DNA from: GCA-003244245 sp050699955
GTDB lineage: Bacteria > Actinomycetota > Actinomycetes > Mycobacteriales > Pseudonocardiaceae
Assembly: GCA_050699955.1 (NCBI GenBank)
Contig: JBOHGD010000006.1
Span: 62,001 to 126,000 of the forward strand
Length of the DNA: 64,000 nt
Direction: 5' to 3'
Part shown: one piece after another, positions 25,323-33,873 of the stretch
How positions within the stretch are numbered: position 1 is the stretch's first letter
Layout: each line of letters starts with the position of its first letter
The notes under the pieces: generated by a model
Database searches by the model: none
What the model saw: the letters and a program-made list of their open reading frames with translations, nothing else
What the model was told of the DNA's origin: nothing
Program-made: the position numbers and the translations under genes

Positions 25323-26513
25323 ATGCTGAGCCACGGCGACGGGGTGGACGGCCACACCGCAGCTGAGGTCCTGGTCGTGGACGATGACGCGGTGAGTGGC
25401 CGGGTGCTCACTGACGTCCTGGAAAGCGCGGGCCATCGGGTCACCGTGGTGTCCAGCGGCCGGGAAGGCGTCAGCCTATGCTTGGACGGGTCCTTCGACA
25501 TCGTGCTGCTGGATCTGCGCCTGCCGGAGATGGACGGGTACCAGGTGTGCCGCACGCTGCGGTCCGCGTCGGCCACCCGCGCGCTTCCGGTGGTAATTAT
25601 CTCAGCCGAAGAGTCGGAGGAGAAGTCGTCGGCGCTTGAGGCTGGCGCCGACGATTTTCTGCGCAAGACCTTCGACCGCAGCGAACTTCTCGCCCGCGTG
25701 CGCTCCCTGGTTCGTATCAAGCGATATCACGACACCATTGCGGCGCAGAGTCTGGAGCTGGCGGAGCTGAACCGAACCCTGGAGAAGCAGGTTCAGGAAC
25801 AGGTCGAGGAGATCAGCCGCCTCGGCAGTCTGCGGCGTTTTTGTTCCGCTCAGGTGGCGGATCTCATCTTGTCCTCGGGGGACGAGACCTTCCTGCGGGC
25901 GCATCGGCGGTTCATCGCCGTCTGTTTTTTCGACCTCCGGCAGTTCACTGCCTTCTCCGAGGCCACCGAATCCGACGAGCTGATCGCCCTGCTCCGTCAG
26001 TTTCACGAGACGATCGGAGCGGTGGTGCGGATGTTCGAGGCCACCGTTGGCTACTTCGGCGGAGACAGCGTGATGGTGTACTTCAATGATCCGCTGCCCT
26101 GCCCGGATCCGGAGCGAAGGGCCGTCCAGATGGCATCAGCGGCCAGCGAAGCGATGCGTCCCGTCATCGCTTCCTGGCGCAAGCTCGGGCACGATCTGGA
26201 CCTGGGTATCGGCATTGCCTCCGGATACGCCACGTTAGGAATGTATGGATTTGAGGGTCGCTTCGATTACACCCCTTTGGGAACGGTTGTCAACCTCGCC
26301 GCACGAGTCTGTGGTAGAGCAGAGCCCGGCCAGATTCTGCTCACCCAGCGGGTCGGCGCCGCCGTCGAGGACGACTTCGACGTCGAACCGATTGGGGACA
26401 TCGCATTGAAGGGATTCCAGCGGCCGATCCCCGTGCTGCGACTCCTGGGCCCCGCCACGAGCTCATCGCGTCCGGTCCCTTCCGGCGTCCCCACCGGCGC
26501 TGCGATGGACTAG
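25323..26513 (+). CDS. Response-regulator adenylate cyclase (REC + class III cyclase)
   Basis: A 396-residue protein. Residues 14-135 are a receiver domain (VLVVDDD at the acidic pocket, phospho-acceptor Asp64 in VLLDLRLPEMDG). A coiled coil of about 30 residues (LNRTLEKQVQEQVEEI) then links to a class III nucleotide cyclase. Catalytic Asp residues appear in FFDLRQFTAF and YFGGDSVMVYF. The Lys that normally precedes the second Asp motif is replaced by Tyr. A strong GGAGGAGGGGGG precedes ATG 25323. It should convert a phosphorelay signal to cAMP; no kinase is adjacent. Confidence 0.9.
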   Translation: MLSHGDGVDGHTAAEVLVVDDDAVSGRVLTDVLESAGHRVTVVSSGREGVSLCLDGSFDIVLLDLRLPEMDGYQVCRTLRSASATRALPVVIISAEESEEKSSALEAGADDFLRKTFDRSELLARVRSLVRIKRYHDTIAAQSLELAELNRTLEKQVQEQVEEISRLGSLRRFCSAQVADLILSSGDETFLRAHRRFIAVCFFDLRQFTAFSEATESDELIALLRQFHETIGAVVRMFEATVGYFGGDSVMVYFNDPLPCPDPERRAVQMASAASEAMRPVIASWRKLGHDLDLGIGIASGYATLGMYGFEGRFDYTPLGTVVNLAARVCGRAEPGQILLTQRVGAAVEDDFDVEPIGDIALKGFQRPIPVLRLLGPATSSSRPVPSGVPTGAAMD

Positions 26514-26582
26514 TCGACGGCCGCACAGTGCGTATCGCCGGGAGGAGCACGACGACCTGCGCGGCAGGCGTATCGTCGAGCC

Positions 26583-27813
26583 GTGACCAGGGCTCTGATC
26601 ATCGGCGGCGGGATCGCAGGCACCGTGGCCGCGATGGCGCTACAGAAGGCCGGGGTGGAAGCGACCGTGTACGAGGCCTGCCCGAGCGGTGGCGACGACG
26701 CGGGAGCCTTTCTCACCGTCGGCGCGAACGGAATGCTCGCACTGGCTCAGATCGACGCCCACGGATTCGTCGCTGATGCTGGATTTCCGCTGACCACTAT
26801 CGAACTGAGCGACGGAAATGGCAGACAGATCGCGGAACTGCCTCTGGGTGGTCCTCCCTCGGCCGCGCCGGGTCATCACCATCTGCGGCGGGCTGAGCTC
26901 TACCGGGTGCTTCAAGATGAGGCCGAGAGCCGGGGTATACAGATCGAGCACGGCAAGCGGCTGGCTGAGGCCCATGCACAGGGCAATACGGTGCTGGCGA
27001 CCTTCGCCGATGGTTCAAACGCCAGCGGGGATCTGCTGATCGGCGCTGACGGCCTGCGCTCCAGGGTGCGATCCGCGATCGATCCGGCGGCGGCGGCGCC
27101 ACGCTATACCGGCGAGCGGGTCTTCTACGGTTACGCCCCGGATGCGACGCCGGTCTCAGCTCCCCGGGTGCTGCACATGATCCGTGGCAGGAAGGGCGCT
27201 TTCGGGCACACCATCTCCCCGAACGGAGAGACCTGGTGGTTTGCTCGGATTCCCGGCGTCGAACTCAGCCGCGCCCGGATCGCGGAGACCTCGGCCGCCG
27301 CCTGGCGCAGCCAGCTTGTTCAGTTGTTCCGGCGGGACAAGACCGTGGCGGCGGGCATTTCTGCAGGCCACCGGTGACGAGCTCCTGGTTGACAACATCT
27401 ACGACTTGCCAGGTGTCGCCGTCTGGCACGACGGGCCGATGCTCATCATCGGCGACGCTGCACACGCGGCTTCCCCCGCTTCCGGACAAGGCGCATCGAT
27501 GGCTCTCGAAGACGCCGTCATGCTGGCCAAGGCGCTGCGGGATCTACCCGATCACACCGACGCATTCACCGCCTACGAGCAGCTCCGACGAACCCGGGTG
27601 GACCGTATCATTGCCGGTGGCGCCCAACTCGGCAAATCCAAGACGCCGAATCCCATCTCACGTAGAATTTATAATTATCGAGCGCGCAAACAATACGCGA
27701 AGCCGGCCCCGAGAGCGCGGGAGTGGTTGTTCAGCTACCCACTTGACTGGGACATACCGGTGACCTTTGAGCATGCCAGGGAGACCGCCGCCGCCCAGCG
27801 GCCTCCGATGTAG
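26583..27813 (+). pseudogene. FAD-dependent monooxygenase, frameshifted
   Basis: The first frame (26583-27377) gives the FAD-binding N-terminus (ALIIGGGIAGTVAAMALQKA) and the GADGLRSRVR motif. The rest continues only in another frame from about 27350 (ATGDELLVDNIYDLPGVAVW, then MLIIGDAAHAASPASGQG, the second FAD motif). One extra nucleotide near 27345-27360 breaks the gene. Together the pieces make a full flavin monooxygenase of about 410 residues, so this is either a recent mutation or a sequence error. The original role was hydroxylation of an aromatic or polyketide-like substrate (family inference). Confidence 0.8.
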
Positions 27814-28118
27814 CGCCACACCGCAGGGTGCCCGGCATGGTGGCCGGCCGGACGACGGATGAGGTCGGCCGGACCGTTCGGGGGCCGCCCGACCGGTCTG
27901 GAAATAGCGTGCACCCACGGTGCGCCTGCTGCTAGCGTGATCCCTATGATCAGCTGAAATCCGGCCGCGCCCCTCAAGCGCGTGTGCGCCTGGAGCGGTC
28001 GAGCGGCGGCGCAGAACTTCTTTCTGGTGATTCCGACCCCCCGTGGTCCGCGGTCTACTGCTGCGCCTGGATGTGGGCGCGATTGCTGCCCGAGTACGTC
28101 GAGCCTGAGGAGATCCTG
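27814..28118 (+). other. Gene-free leader region
   Basis: About 305 bp with no convincing gene. Near 27933 there is TAGCGT, 7 nt, then ATG-ATC-AGC-TGA, a possible leaderless three-codon reading frame; this may be the transcript start for the small gene at 28119. C-rich stretches (GACCCCCCG) follow. Nothing else is recognised. Confidence 0.35.
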
Positions 28119-28310
28119 ATGGCCAAGCATCCCGAACCCCAACCTGAACCCAGACCGGACGACGTCGACGCGCCAGTACCCAACCGGCGCGAGCGCCGCG
28201 GTGGCAAGTCCGGGGTGCCGTCGCACCGGGGCGGGAAGTCCGCCACCGGGCCCATGCACGGTGCTGTCCCTAACCCCCGGCAGTACTCGACGCGTCGCCG
28301 TGGCGGCTGA
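28119..28310 (+). CDS. Small basic, Pro/Arg-rich protein (63 aa)
   Basis: A 63-residue low-complexity protein (MAKHPEPQPEPRPDDVDAPV, then NRRERRGGKSG). ATG 28119 has AGGAG 6 nt upstream. Short acidic-then-basic proteins like this recur in actinomycetes; the function is unknown. A very strong hairpin 36 bp downstream ends the transcript. Confidence 0.6.
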   Translation: MAKHPEPQPEPRPDDVDAPVPNRRERRGGKSGVPSHRGGKSATGPMHGAVPNPRQYSTRRRGG

Positions 28311-28345
28311 CTCGGCCAGCGGTGTGGTCTGGCTGACATGACCAG

Positions 28346-28385
28346 CACGGGCCACACCGCTACGGCCGCAGCGGTGTGGCCCGTG
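28346..28385. terminator. 16-bp perfect stem-loop
   Basis: CACGGGCCACACCGCT (28346-28361) and AGCGGTGTGGCCCGTG (28370-28385) with an 8-nt loop; all 16 pairs match. A third partial copy (AGCGGTGTGG) lies just before at about 28319. It sits between the 63-aa gene and DUF2127 and should terminate the former. Confidence 0.7.
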
Positions 28386-28486
28386 ACCGGAGCCACGTTC
28401 GCCGGTGACCAACATCGCCGGGCTGCTGACGTCGCCGATCGCACCAGGCATCATGTGCCGGTGACCCCTCCACCGGGTAGCTGCTG

Positions 28487-28987
28487 ATGACCGAGAAGAT
28501 GTTCCGCGTCGCGATCGCGATCAAGGGACTGGACGGTGGACTGCAGCTGATCGCCGGATTAGTGTTGATCTTCGTGCCATCCGCCGTGATCATCCAGTTG
28601 GCCCACGTGGTGATTACCCGTGACCTGGTCGGCGTACCGTCCGGCAGGCTCGCCGAGCACCTGCAGGGTGCGGCGAACAACTTCGCCAAGGGGAGCACCC
28701 GGGTTTTTGCCATTGCTTACCTGCTGCTCCATGGCGTGATCAAGCTCGGGCTTGTGGTCGCCCTGTGGCGCAAGGTGGTGCCGGTCTACCCGGTGGCGGT
28801 GGTAGTGCTGGCCGCGTTCGTGGTCTACGAGCTCGTCCGTGCGGTGCACACCCACTCCATCGCGCTGCCGCTCTTCGCCGCGCTCGACGTGGTGATCATT
28901 GTGCTGGTGGTCGAGGAATACCTGCAATTACGCCGGGACCGTCAACACACGACGTCCCGGGGTCCGAACGACCCGGCCGGCGGGTAG
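28487..28987 (+). CDS. DUF2127 membrane protein
   Basis: A 166-residue protein with four hydrophobic helices (LQLIAGLVLIFVPSAVI; VFAIAYLLLHGVIKLGLVVA; VVVLAAFVVYELVRAVHTHS; LDVVIIVLVVEEYLQLRR). The HGVIKLGL and VYELVRAVHTHS motifs fit DUF2127. The membrane role is unknown. It ends 13 bp before the convergent phosphoesterase gene. Confidence 0.8.
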   Translation: MTEKMFRVAIAIKGLDGGLQLIAGLVLIFVPSAVIIQLAHVVITRDLVGVPSGRLAEHLQGAANNFAKGSTRVFAIAYLLLHGVIKLGLVVALWRKVVPVYPVAVVVLAAFVVYELVRAVHTHSIALPLFAALDVVIIVLVVEEYLQLRRDRQHTTSRGPNDPAGG

Positions 28988-29000
28988 CGGGGCAGCAGGC

Positions 29001-29915
29001 TCAGCGTGGTGATCCGGCGGTGCTGGAAGCCGTGGTCCAGATATCGGTGATGGGGATCGAGGTCTCGCTGTGCCCGGCGTGCGGAAGCCGGTACATATCC
29101 TCGATGGTACGCAGCATCCGGTAATGGTCGACGGGTTCGTCATATCGACCAGGCCGGACACCGGCACCCACGATCATCATCGGTATCTGGTTGCTCGCCG
29201 AGTCCTCGGCCTCGTCCCAGGTGATTATCAGCAGGCTGTTATGGCTACGTGCCCACGCCAGGTAGCCGTCGAGGTTCGGGCGTAACCAGGCATCACCCGT
29301 AGCCACATCGCAGTCGTGCATGTCGTGGCAGAGGTTCGGCACGACGAAGGCCACTGTCGGCAGAGCTTGGTAAGGAGGGCCGAGCCGCCGGTAGGGCTGG
29401 TGCAGCGATCCGGGCAGGTTGGTGAAATCAGCCCAGGGTGCGTGTTTGCGGGCGTACCCAGCGCTGGTGCAGCCGGGGAAGCCGGCCGCCGGGAGGTCTT
29501 CGGAGAACGCGGTGAAGGTTCGGCCGTCGTCCAGCAGCTCCCGGCCGAGATTCGGCCCGGAGATGGACACCGGGCAACTGTCATCAGTCACCCCCTGGGT
29601 GTCACCGGAGAACAAAGCCAGGTAGTTCGGCTGGCTGGGGTGGGTGATCGCGTGCGCATTGGTGAACAGTGCCCCTTCACGGGCCAGCGAGTTCAGATAC
29701 GGCGCGTCGCGGGCTCCGATCACCGCGGAGGCATCCTCGTTCTCCATCACCACGATCACGACATGATCCGGGGTCGGCACGCCTACCGGTCCGATAGCAG
29801 TCGGGCCTGCCGTCACCGGCGTCGGCCTCGTCCCACCGGCTGAGCTACATCCCGCGACACAGGCAAGTGCTACCGTCACACCCACTACCGCGCGAGCAAC
29901 TCTGCCAAGGCCCAT
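29001..29915 (-). CDS. Lipoprotein phosphoesterase (acid phosphatase/phospholipase-C-like)
   Basis: A 304-residue exported enzyme. The N-terminus carries a lipobox (LACVAGC, Cys22 or nearby), so it is a membrane-anchored lipoprotein. The catalytic region shows VVIVVMENEDASAVIG near residue 54, HPSQPNYLALFSGD near 92 and ITWDEAEDSASNQIP near 230, the metal- and phosphate-handling motifs of the alkaline-phosphatase-superfamily phosphoesterases. It probably scavenges phosphate from extracellular phosphomonoesters or phospholipids. Confidence 0.85.
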   Translation of the reverse strand: MGLGRVARAVVGVTVALACVAGCSSAGGTRPTPVTAGPTAIGPVGVPTPDHVVIVVMENEDASAVIGARDAPYLNSLAREGALFTNAHAITHPSQPNYLALFSGDTQGVTDDSCPVSISGPNLGRELLDDGRTFTAFSEDLPAAGFPGCTSAGYARKHAPWADFTNLPGSLHQPYRRLGPPYQALPTVAFVVPNLCHDMHDCDVATGDAWLRPNLDGYLAWARSHNSLLIITWDEAEDSASNQIPMMIVGAGVRPGRYDEPVDHYRMLRTIEDMYRLPHAGHSETSIPITDIWTTASSTAGSPR

Positions 29916-30042
29916 CTAGCAGACCATACCGAGCGACCCGCCGCCGGTGTATCGAGGCGACCACGGTAGTCACCCTGAGTCATCTTATGGGCACGCTCGA
30001 CGATCTACCCCCCATGGGGTCCCCCGGTAATAGGGTTGATGG

Positions 30043-30633
30043 GTGAGCGGATCACCACCTGAGGACTGGAGCCGATGGCGCAGGCAGTTGAGTCCCACGG
30101 ACTACGACGAGCGCTGGCGGCGGATGGCGGCCGCGGGCGCGAATCCGCACGGCGAAGCCGATTTCGTGTGTCTCTACAGCCCTCGCGCGGTGCTGGACGG
30201 GGGGTGTGGCACTGGCCGGGTGGCCATTGAGCTAGCGCGCCGTGGGCTCGACGTGGTCGGTACCGACCTTGATCGAGACATGATCGAAGTGGCCCGCACG
30301 AAGGCGCCCGGGCTGACCTGGGTCGAAGCCGACCTCAGCGAGCTCGATCTGGCAAGCCGGTTCGATTCGATCGTGCTCGCCGGCAACGTTATTCCGTACG
30401 TGGCGAGCGATCGTCGCCACCAGGCCGTCCTCGCATGTGCGCGGCACCTGGTATCGGGCGGCCGGCTCATCACCGGATTTCAGCTACAGGAGGGCTGGCC
30501 CACACTGGTGGATTACGACCAGTGGTGCGAAAGCGCTGGCCTTGGTTTCGAGGCCAGGTACGCCACCTGGGATCGTCACCCGTTCATTGCGGCGAGTTCC
30601 CCGTACGCCGTGTCAGTGCACCGCCGTCCATGA
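30043..30633 (+). CDS. Class I SAM-dependent methyltransferase
   Basis: A 196-residue methyltransferase. Motif I is VLDGGCGTGRVAIELARRG (near residue 49), motif II DVVGTDLDRDMIE, motif III FDSIVLAGNVIPYV. GTG start at 30043 is preceded by TAGGGT and a 6-nt gap, suggesting a leaderless transcript. Its acceptor is unknown. Confidence 0.85.
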   Translation: MSGSPPEDWSRWRRQLSPTDYDERWRRMAAAGANPHGEADFVCLYSPRAVLDGGCGTGRVAIELARRGLDVVGTDLDRDMIEVARTKAPGLTWVEADLSELDLASRFDSIVLAGNVIPYVASDRRHQAVLACARHLVSGGRLITGFQLQEGWPTLVDYDQWCESAGLGFEARYATWDRHPFIAASSPYAVSVHRRP

Positions 30634-30696
30634 CGATGGCCCACGTGCGCCACTCCCGGGCAAACGATCACAGCGTCCGGGGAACGGCCGGCCGGA

Positions 30697-30897
30697 TTAC
30701 GCGACGTCGAACAGATACTCAGGACGGCCACCGCGGCCGCAACCCGTGTCGTGCCACCAGCGGCGCAGGCAACTGCTGCACTGCACCCAGACCATGTTGA
30801 CCTCGGAGTAGAGCAGGTACAGCCCGGTATTGTCACCGCAATGGGGGCAGGGCAGCCACACGTGCCGCCCGGCGTCTGCTTGGGGGTCGAGCATCAT
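30697..30897 (-). CDS. Small zinc-ribbon-like protein
   Basis: A 66-residue protein whose two pairs of cysteines (CPHCGDN, then CSSCLRRWW) are arranged as a zinc ribbon; the tail DTGCGRGGRPEYLFDVA has one more Cys. ATG 30897 overlaps the upstream stop as ATGA. It may bind nucleic acid or a partner protein. No family is recognised. Confidence 0.6.
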   Translation of the reverse strand: MMLDPQADAGRHVWLPCPHCGDNTGLYLLYSEVNMVWVQCSSCLRRWWHDTGCGRGGRPEYLFDVA

Positions 30898-31121
30898 TTC
30901 GACCACCCCGAGGCGTCGGGTAGCACACCATGGGCAACTAGCAGGTCGTAGCTGGACCGCTGGTCGGGATCGAGGTGGGAGTAGAGCATCTGGTGCGCTT
31001 CTGCTTCGCCGACGTAGATCTCGACGGGATCCCAGCCGGGACTGAGGGCCTCAAGGACTGCCGCGAGGCGGGTGCCTTCGTGGGCAGTGAGATCGACGTT
31101 GAACGGGACGAGGTTGGCCAT
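30894..31121 (-). CDS. Small hypothetical protein (possibly DUF6400-like)
   Basis: A 75-residue protein from ATG 31121 (AGGAGG 6 nt upstream), beginning MANLVPFNVDLTAHEGTRLA, with a central WDPVEIYVGEAEAHQ and ending in SSYDLLVAHGVLPDASGWSK. From memory it resembles a short actinobacterial DUF6400-type family. It is translationally coupled to the zinc-ribbon-like gene. Confidence 0.55.
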   Translation of the reverse strand: MANLVPFNVDLTAHEGTRLAAVLEALSPGWDPVEIYVGEAEAHQMLYSHLDPDQRSSYDLLVAHGVLPDASGWSK

Positions 31122-31387
31122 GGCCCACCTCCTGGGTCTGATCCGGTGGAAGTCATACAATTGGCAGGTTCTTGTACTAACGTGGAGATCGCCGACCAGG
31201 CCATCTGGCGTTACACAAGAACAGAGCCACCACCGACTCCATAAGTACGTTGTAGACGCGAGTTTCTATGTTGGTGCAGGACGGCGTCGGCGGGTTTCCA
31301 CCGGTCAGCCGTGAATGGTGAGCAATGTCACAGCCCGTGCTACTAAAACGACACCTGAGGTGAGGCACGGGTGAGGTGAATGGGACC

Positions 31388-32215
31388 TTAGCCCAGTATC
31401 GCCGTGGGTCCGGCGTGCGCCACCATGCGGTTTGTGATCTTGAGTTGACGCAACGAGTAGCGGCGCAGATTCGCCAGCTCGCGCGGTCCGAGCCGATCAC
31501 ACACCCAGTCCCAGTGCAGCGAGACCCAGTCGCCCGGAACGAGCTGATCGACGGAACCACCGACGAACCCATTTCCCTGCACTGCCCGCCGCGCGGTTTC
31601 CACGACGGGTTCGCCCAACGCCAGGTGCCGGCCGTCCCAGGTGAGCGGCTGGCTTCGTACCAGCACCTGATCGCCCGTCACGCTGTCCACTTTCCCCCAG
31701 CGGACGCGACACCGGTCGAGCACTTCCAGCGCCTTGTCGGCGATACGGTCGTTGCCGAGTAGACCTACCCACGGGTAGACGCCGAAGACGTGAAAACTGT
31801 GGTGCGGCACCCCGCCGGCCGTCGCACCTTCGGCGAGCAGCGTGAACTGGCGGCCGGTCTGCCTGCGGAACCGCTCTTCCATCGAGTTCCCGAGTGCGGT
31901 GGTCCCGACCTGGTCGAGCAGTTGATTGCCCACCCAGTAGGCCTCCACGACCCGATGATCGAGGGGATCGGCGATGCCGGTCGCCCCGGCGATGAGTTCG
32001 AGATAAGGCCAGGCGCCCGCGAACTGACGGGCCAACGCGGTCAGCCCACCGTCCACCACGCCGGCCGTCCCGTACTCCAGCAGCTGCCGGCTGTCCGCTG
32101 GACCGCAGTAGCCCAGCTCATTGGGAGCGAAGGCATAGCGTACGAACAGCAACGCACCCGGCGGCCGGTTTCCGGCCCGATCCTGGTGACCGTGAGCTGA
32201 ACGCACCGAAACCAC
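31388..32215 (-). CDS. DUF6390-like protein
   Basis: A 275-residue protein with characteristic FVRYAFAPNELGYCGPADS near residue 24, SFHVFGVYPWVGLLG near 139 and SLHWDWVCDRLG near 231. From memory this matches DUF6390, a family sometimes found near hydrogenase genes; no hydrogenase is visible here. GTG start at 32215; GTG 32206 is a possible alternative behind TTAGGGG. The role is unknown. Confidence 0.65.
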   Translation of the reverse strand: MVSVRSAHGHQDRAGNRPPGALLFVRYAFAPNELGYCGPADSRQLLEYGTAGVVDGGLTALARQFAGAWPYLELIAGATGIADPLDHRVVEAYWVGNQLLDQVGTTALGNSMEERFRRQTGRQFTLLAEGATAGGVPHHSFHVFGVYPWVGLLGNDRIADKALEVLDRCRVRWGKVDSVTGDQVLVRSQPLTWDGRHLALGEPVVETARRAVQGNGFVGGSVDQLVPGDWVSLHWDWVCDRLGPRELANLRRYSLRQLKITNRMVAHAGPTAILG

Positions 32216-32349
32216 CCCTAACGCCCGCGCCTGCCCGGCTCTTCGTGCACTCCGCAGGCTAGTGGTGGGTCGGATGGCTACTCAAGGGACCTCGCGGGTC
32301 ACGGCTATGGAGATCGCCTTCGGTGCACTGTGGGCACCGAAGGCGGTGC

Positions 32350-33087
32350 TCATCCGGCACTCGGCGGAGGCGGTGCGTCGTCGGGCTGCGCGAGTCTGGC
32401 CTGCAGACCGGTGAGCAGGGTGTCGAGGCCGTACTCGAACAGGCCTCGTCCGTGCACGCCGCCGAGGTGCGGGCCCACCGCCCGGATGGAGGGGATCTCG
32501 TCGGCCGGCAGTGCCAGGTAATACTCAGCCTCGTGCGGCGTGGGACTGGCGACCGGGGCGATGCGTCCCATCTGATGCCGACCGACGGTGTAGGTGTAAA
32601 GGGTCAGGAAGGCGGCGGCGGCATTGGGTGGCGCGAATCCTGCCTGAAGAAGTAGCTGGATCGCTCGCTCGATGATCCTCAGGCCGTGCGGGCCGATTCT
32701 GAGCTGCGTGCTGTAGACCTTGGCCAGATGGTGGTGAGTCGCCAGCGCCCGGTGGAAGCTGCACACCAACGCTCGTAGCTGGGTGAGCCAGTCGCCGTCG
32801 GCGGCCGAGCAGTCGACCTCGCCCAGCACGAGGTCGAGCATCAGGTCGACCAACTCGTCCTTGTCGCGAACGTGGTTGTACAGGGCCATCGGCGAGACCT
32901 TCAGCTCGGTGGCCAGCGCCCGCATGGTCAGGGCGGAGAGGCCTCGATCGTCAACGAGGCGCAGCGCGGCGCGCACGATCCGGGGGCGAGTCAATGGGGG
33001 TGGCCGTGTGTCGTCCTCGCCTGGGTCGACCCCGACCCAGGTCGGCTGGTCGGTACGGGTACGGGAGGCACTCGGCTGGTCGGTCAA
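32350..33087 (-). CDS. TetR-family regulator
   Basis: A 245-residue regulator. HTH: RIVRAALRLVDDRGLSALTM then LKVSPMALYNHVRDKDELVD (near residues 30-75), followed by a long ligand domain of the TetR_C (class TetR/ActII-like) type. Start: a TTG at 33087 with AGGAAAGGACC upstream; the open frame continues upstream without homology. It is divergent from an ECF sigma gene, with GTAC-rich palindromes between them, so it probably controls both. Confidence 0.85.
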   Translation of the reverse strand: MTDQPSASRTRTDQPTWVGVDPGEDDTRPPPLTRPRIVRAALRLVDDRGLSALTMRALATELKVSPMALYNHVRDKDELVDLMLDLVLGEVDCSAADGDWLTQLRALVCSFHRALATHHHLAKVYSTQLRIGPHGLRIIERAIQLLLQAGFAPPNAAAAFLTLYTYTVGRHQMGRIAPVASPTPHEAEYYLALPADEIPSIRAVGPHLGGVHGRGLFEYGLDTLLTGLQARLAQPDDAPPPPSAG

Positions 33088-33132
33088 CGATGGTCCTTTC
33101 CTCGGTTGCCGGCTATGAGACGCCGTCACCCA

Positions 33133-33214
33133 TGTACAACGTACACCTACACCCGATCGGGTGATGGCGGTTCGGATCAACACCTGACACTGTACATACG
33201 ATATACGACGTACA
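33133..33214. promoter_or_regulatory. GTAC-palindrome cluster between tetR and ECF sigma
   Basis: Within 163 bp of divergent intergenic DNA: TGTACAACGTACA (33133-33145, perfect arms), CACCCGATCGGGTG (33150-33163, perfect 14-bp palindrome), and a 24-bp imperfect inverted repeat starting TGTACATACGAT and ending ACGACGTACA (33191-33214). A further half-site CGTACA is near 33228. TetR dimers bind this type of site, so several operators are likely. Confidence 0.55.
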
Positions 33215-33250
33215 TGTGATTGCCATCGTACACTCGCGGGAGGAGTTGGC

Positions 33251-33871
33251 ATGATCACGATGCAGGAGGCCCAGCGCGAGGACGTCCTGGCCGACCATTG
33301 CGCGAGCGCCCCGGGCAGCGTCGCTGACCTGCTAGTGCGGGCCCGTGACGGGGACTCGGTGGCCTGGGAGGAAATCGTGCGCCGATACAGCAGCGTTGTC
33401 TTCGCGACGGTGCGGTCGTTCCGGTTGCAGGACGCCGACGTGCTCGACGCGGTGCAGATGACCTGGCTGCGGCTGCACGAGAACGCCCACCGGGTGCAGT
33501 ACCCGGAACGGCTGGCCGGATGGTTGGCCACTACTGCCCGCCGGGAGTGCCTGCACATCCTGCGCCAGCAGGCCAAGCACGCTCCGGCCGCTGCGGAGAC
33601 GGTGGCCGAGAACGTCGTCGACCCGTGCGCAGGCCCCGAACAGCGCGTCATCGACCACGACACGGCGCGGACGCTGTGGAACCTCGTCGCGGAGCTGTCG
33701 CCGCTGCGGCGGAGCCTGCTGCGGGCACTGTTCACTGAGAACCCCCGGTCCTACACAGAGGTGGCCCGCAGCGCTGGAATTCCCCCAGGCGGGATCGGAC
33801 CTACCCGTGCACGGGCGCTGCAGCAGTTGCGGCGCAGGCTCGATGAATATGGGCTCGGGCCGGAAATCTGA
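33251..33871 (+). CDS. ECF-type RNA polymerase sigma factor
   Basis: A 206-residue sigma-70 family protein with region 2 (SVAWEEIVRRYSSVVFATV, AGWLATTARRECLHILRQ) and region 4 (SYTEVARSAGIPPGGIGPTR, ARALQQLRRRL). GGGAGGAG precedes the ATG. It is divergent from tetR and followed 2 bp later by a second ECF sigma gene. No anti-sigma gene is visible next to it. Confidence 0.88.
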   Translation: MITMQEAQREDVLADHCASAPGSVADLLVRARDGDSVAWEEIVRRYSSVVFATVRSFRLQDADVLDAVQMTWLRLHENAHRVQYPERLAGWLATTARRECLHILRQQAKHAPAAAETVAENVVDPCAGPEQRVIDHDTARTLWNLVAELSPLRRSLLRALFTENPRSYTEVARSAGIPPGGIGPTRARALQQLRRRLDEYGLGPEI

Positions 33872-33873
33872 CC

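Noticed and set aside
33088..33735. Upstream extension of the tetR gene
   Set aside because: It overlaps the divergent ECF sigma gene in antisense and has no TetR homology; TTG 33087 has a ribosome site.
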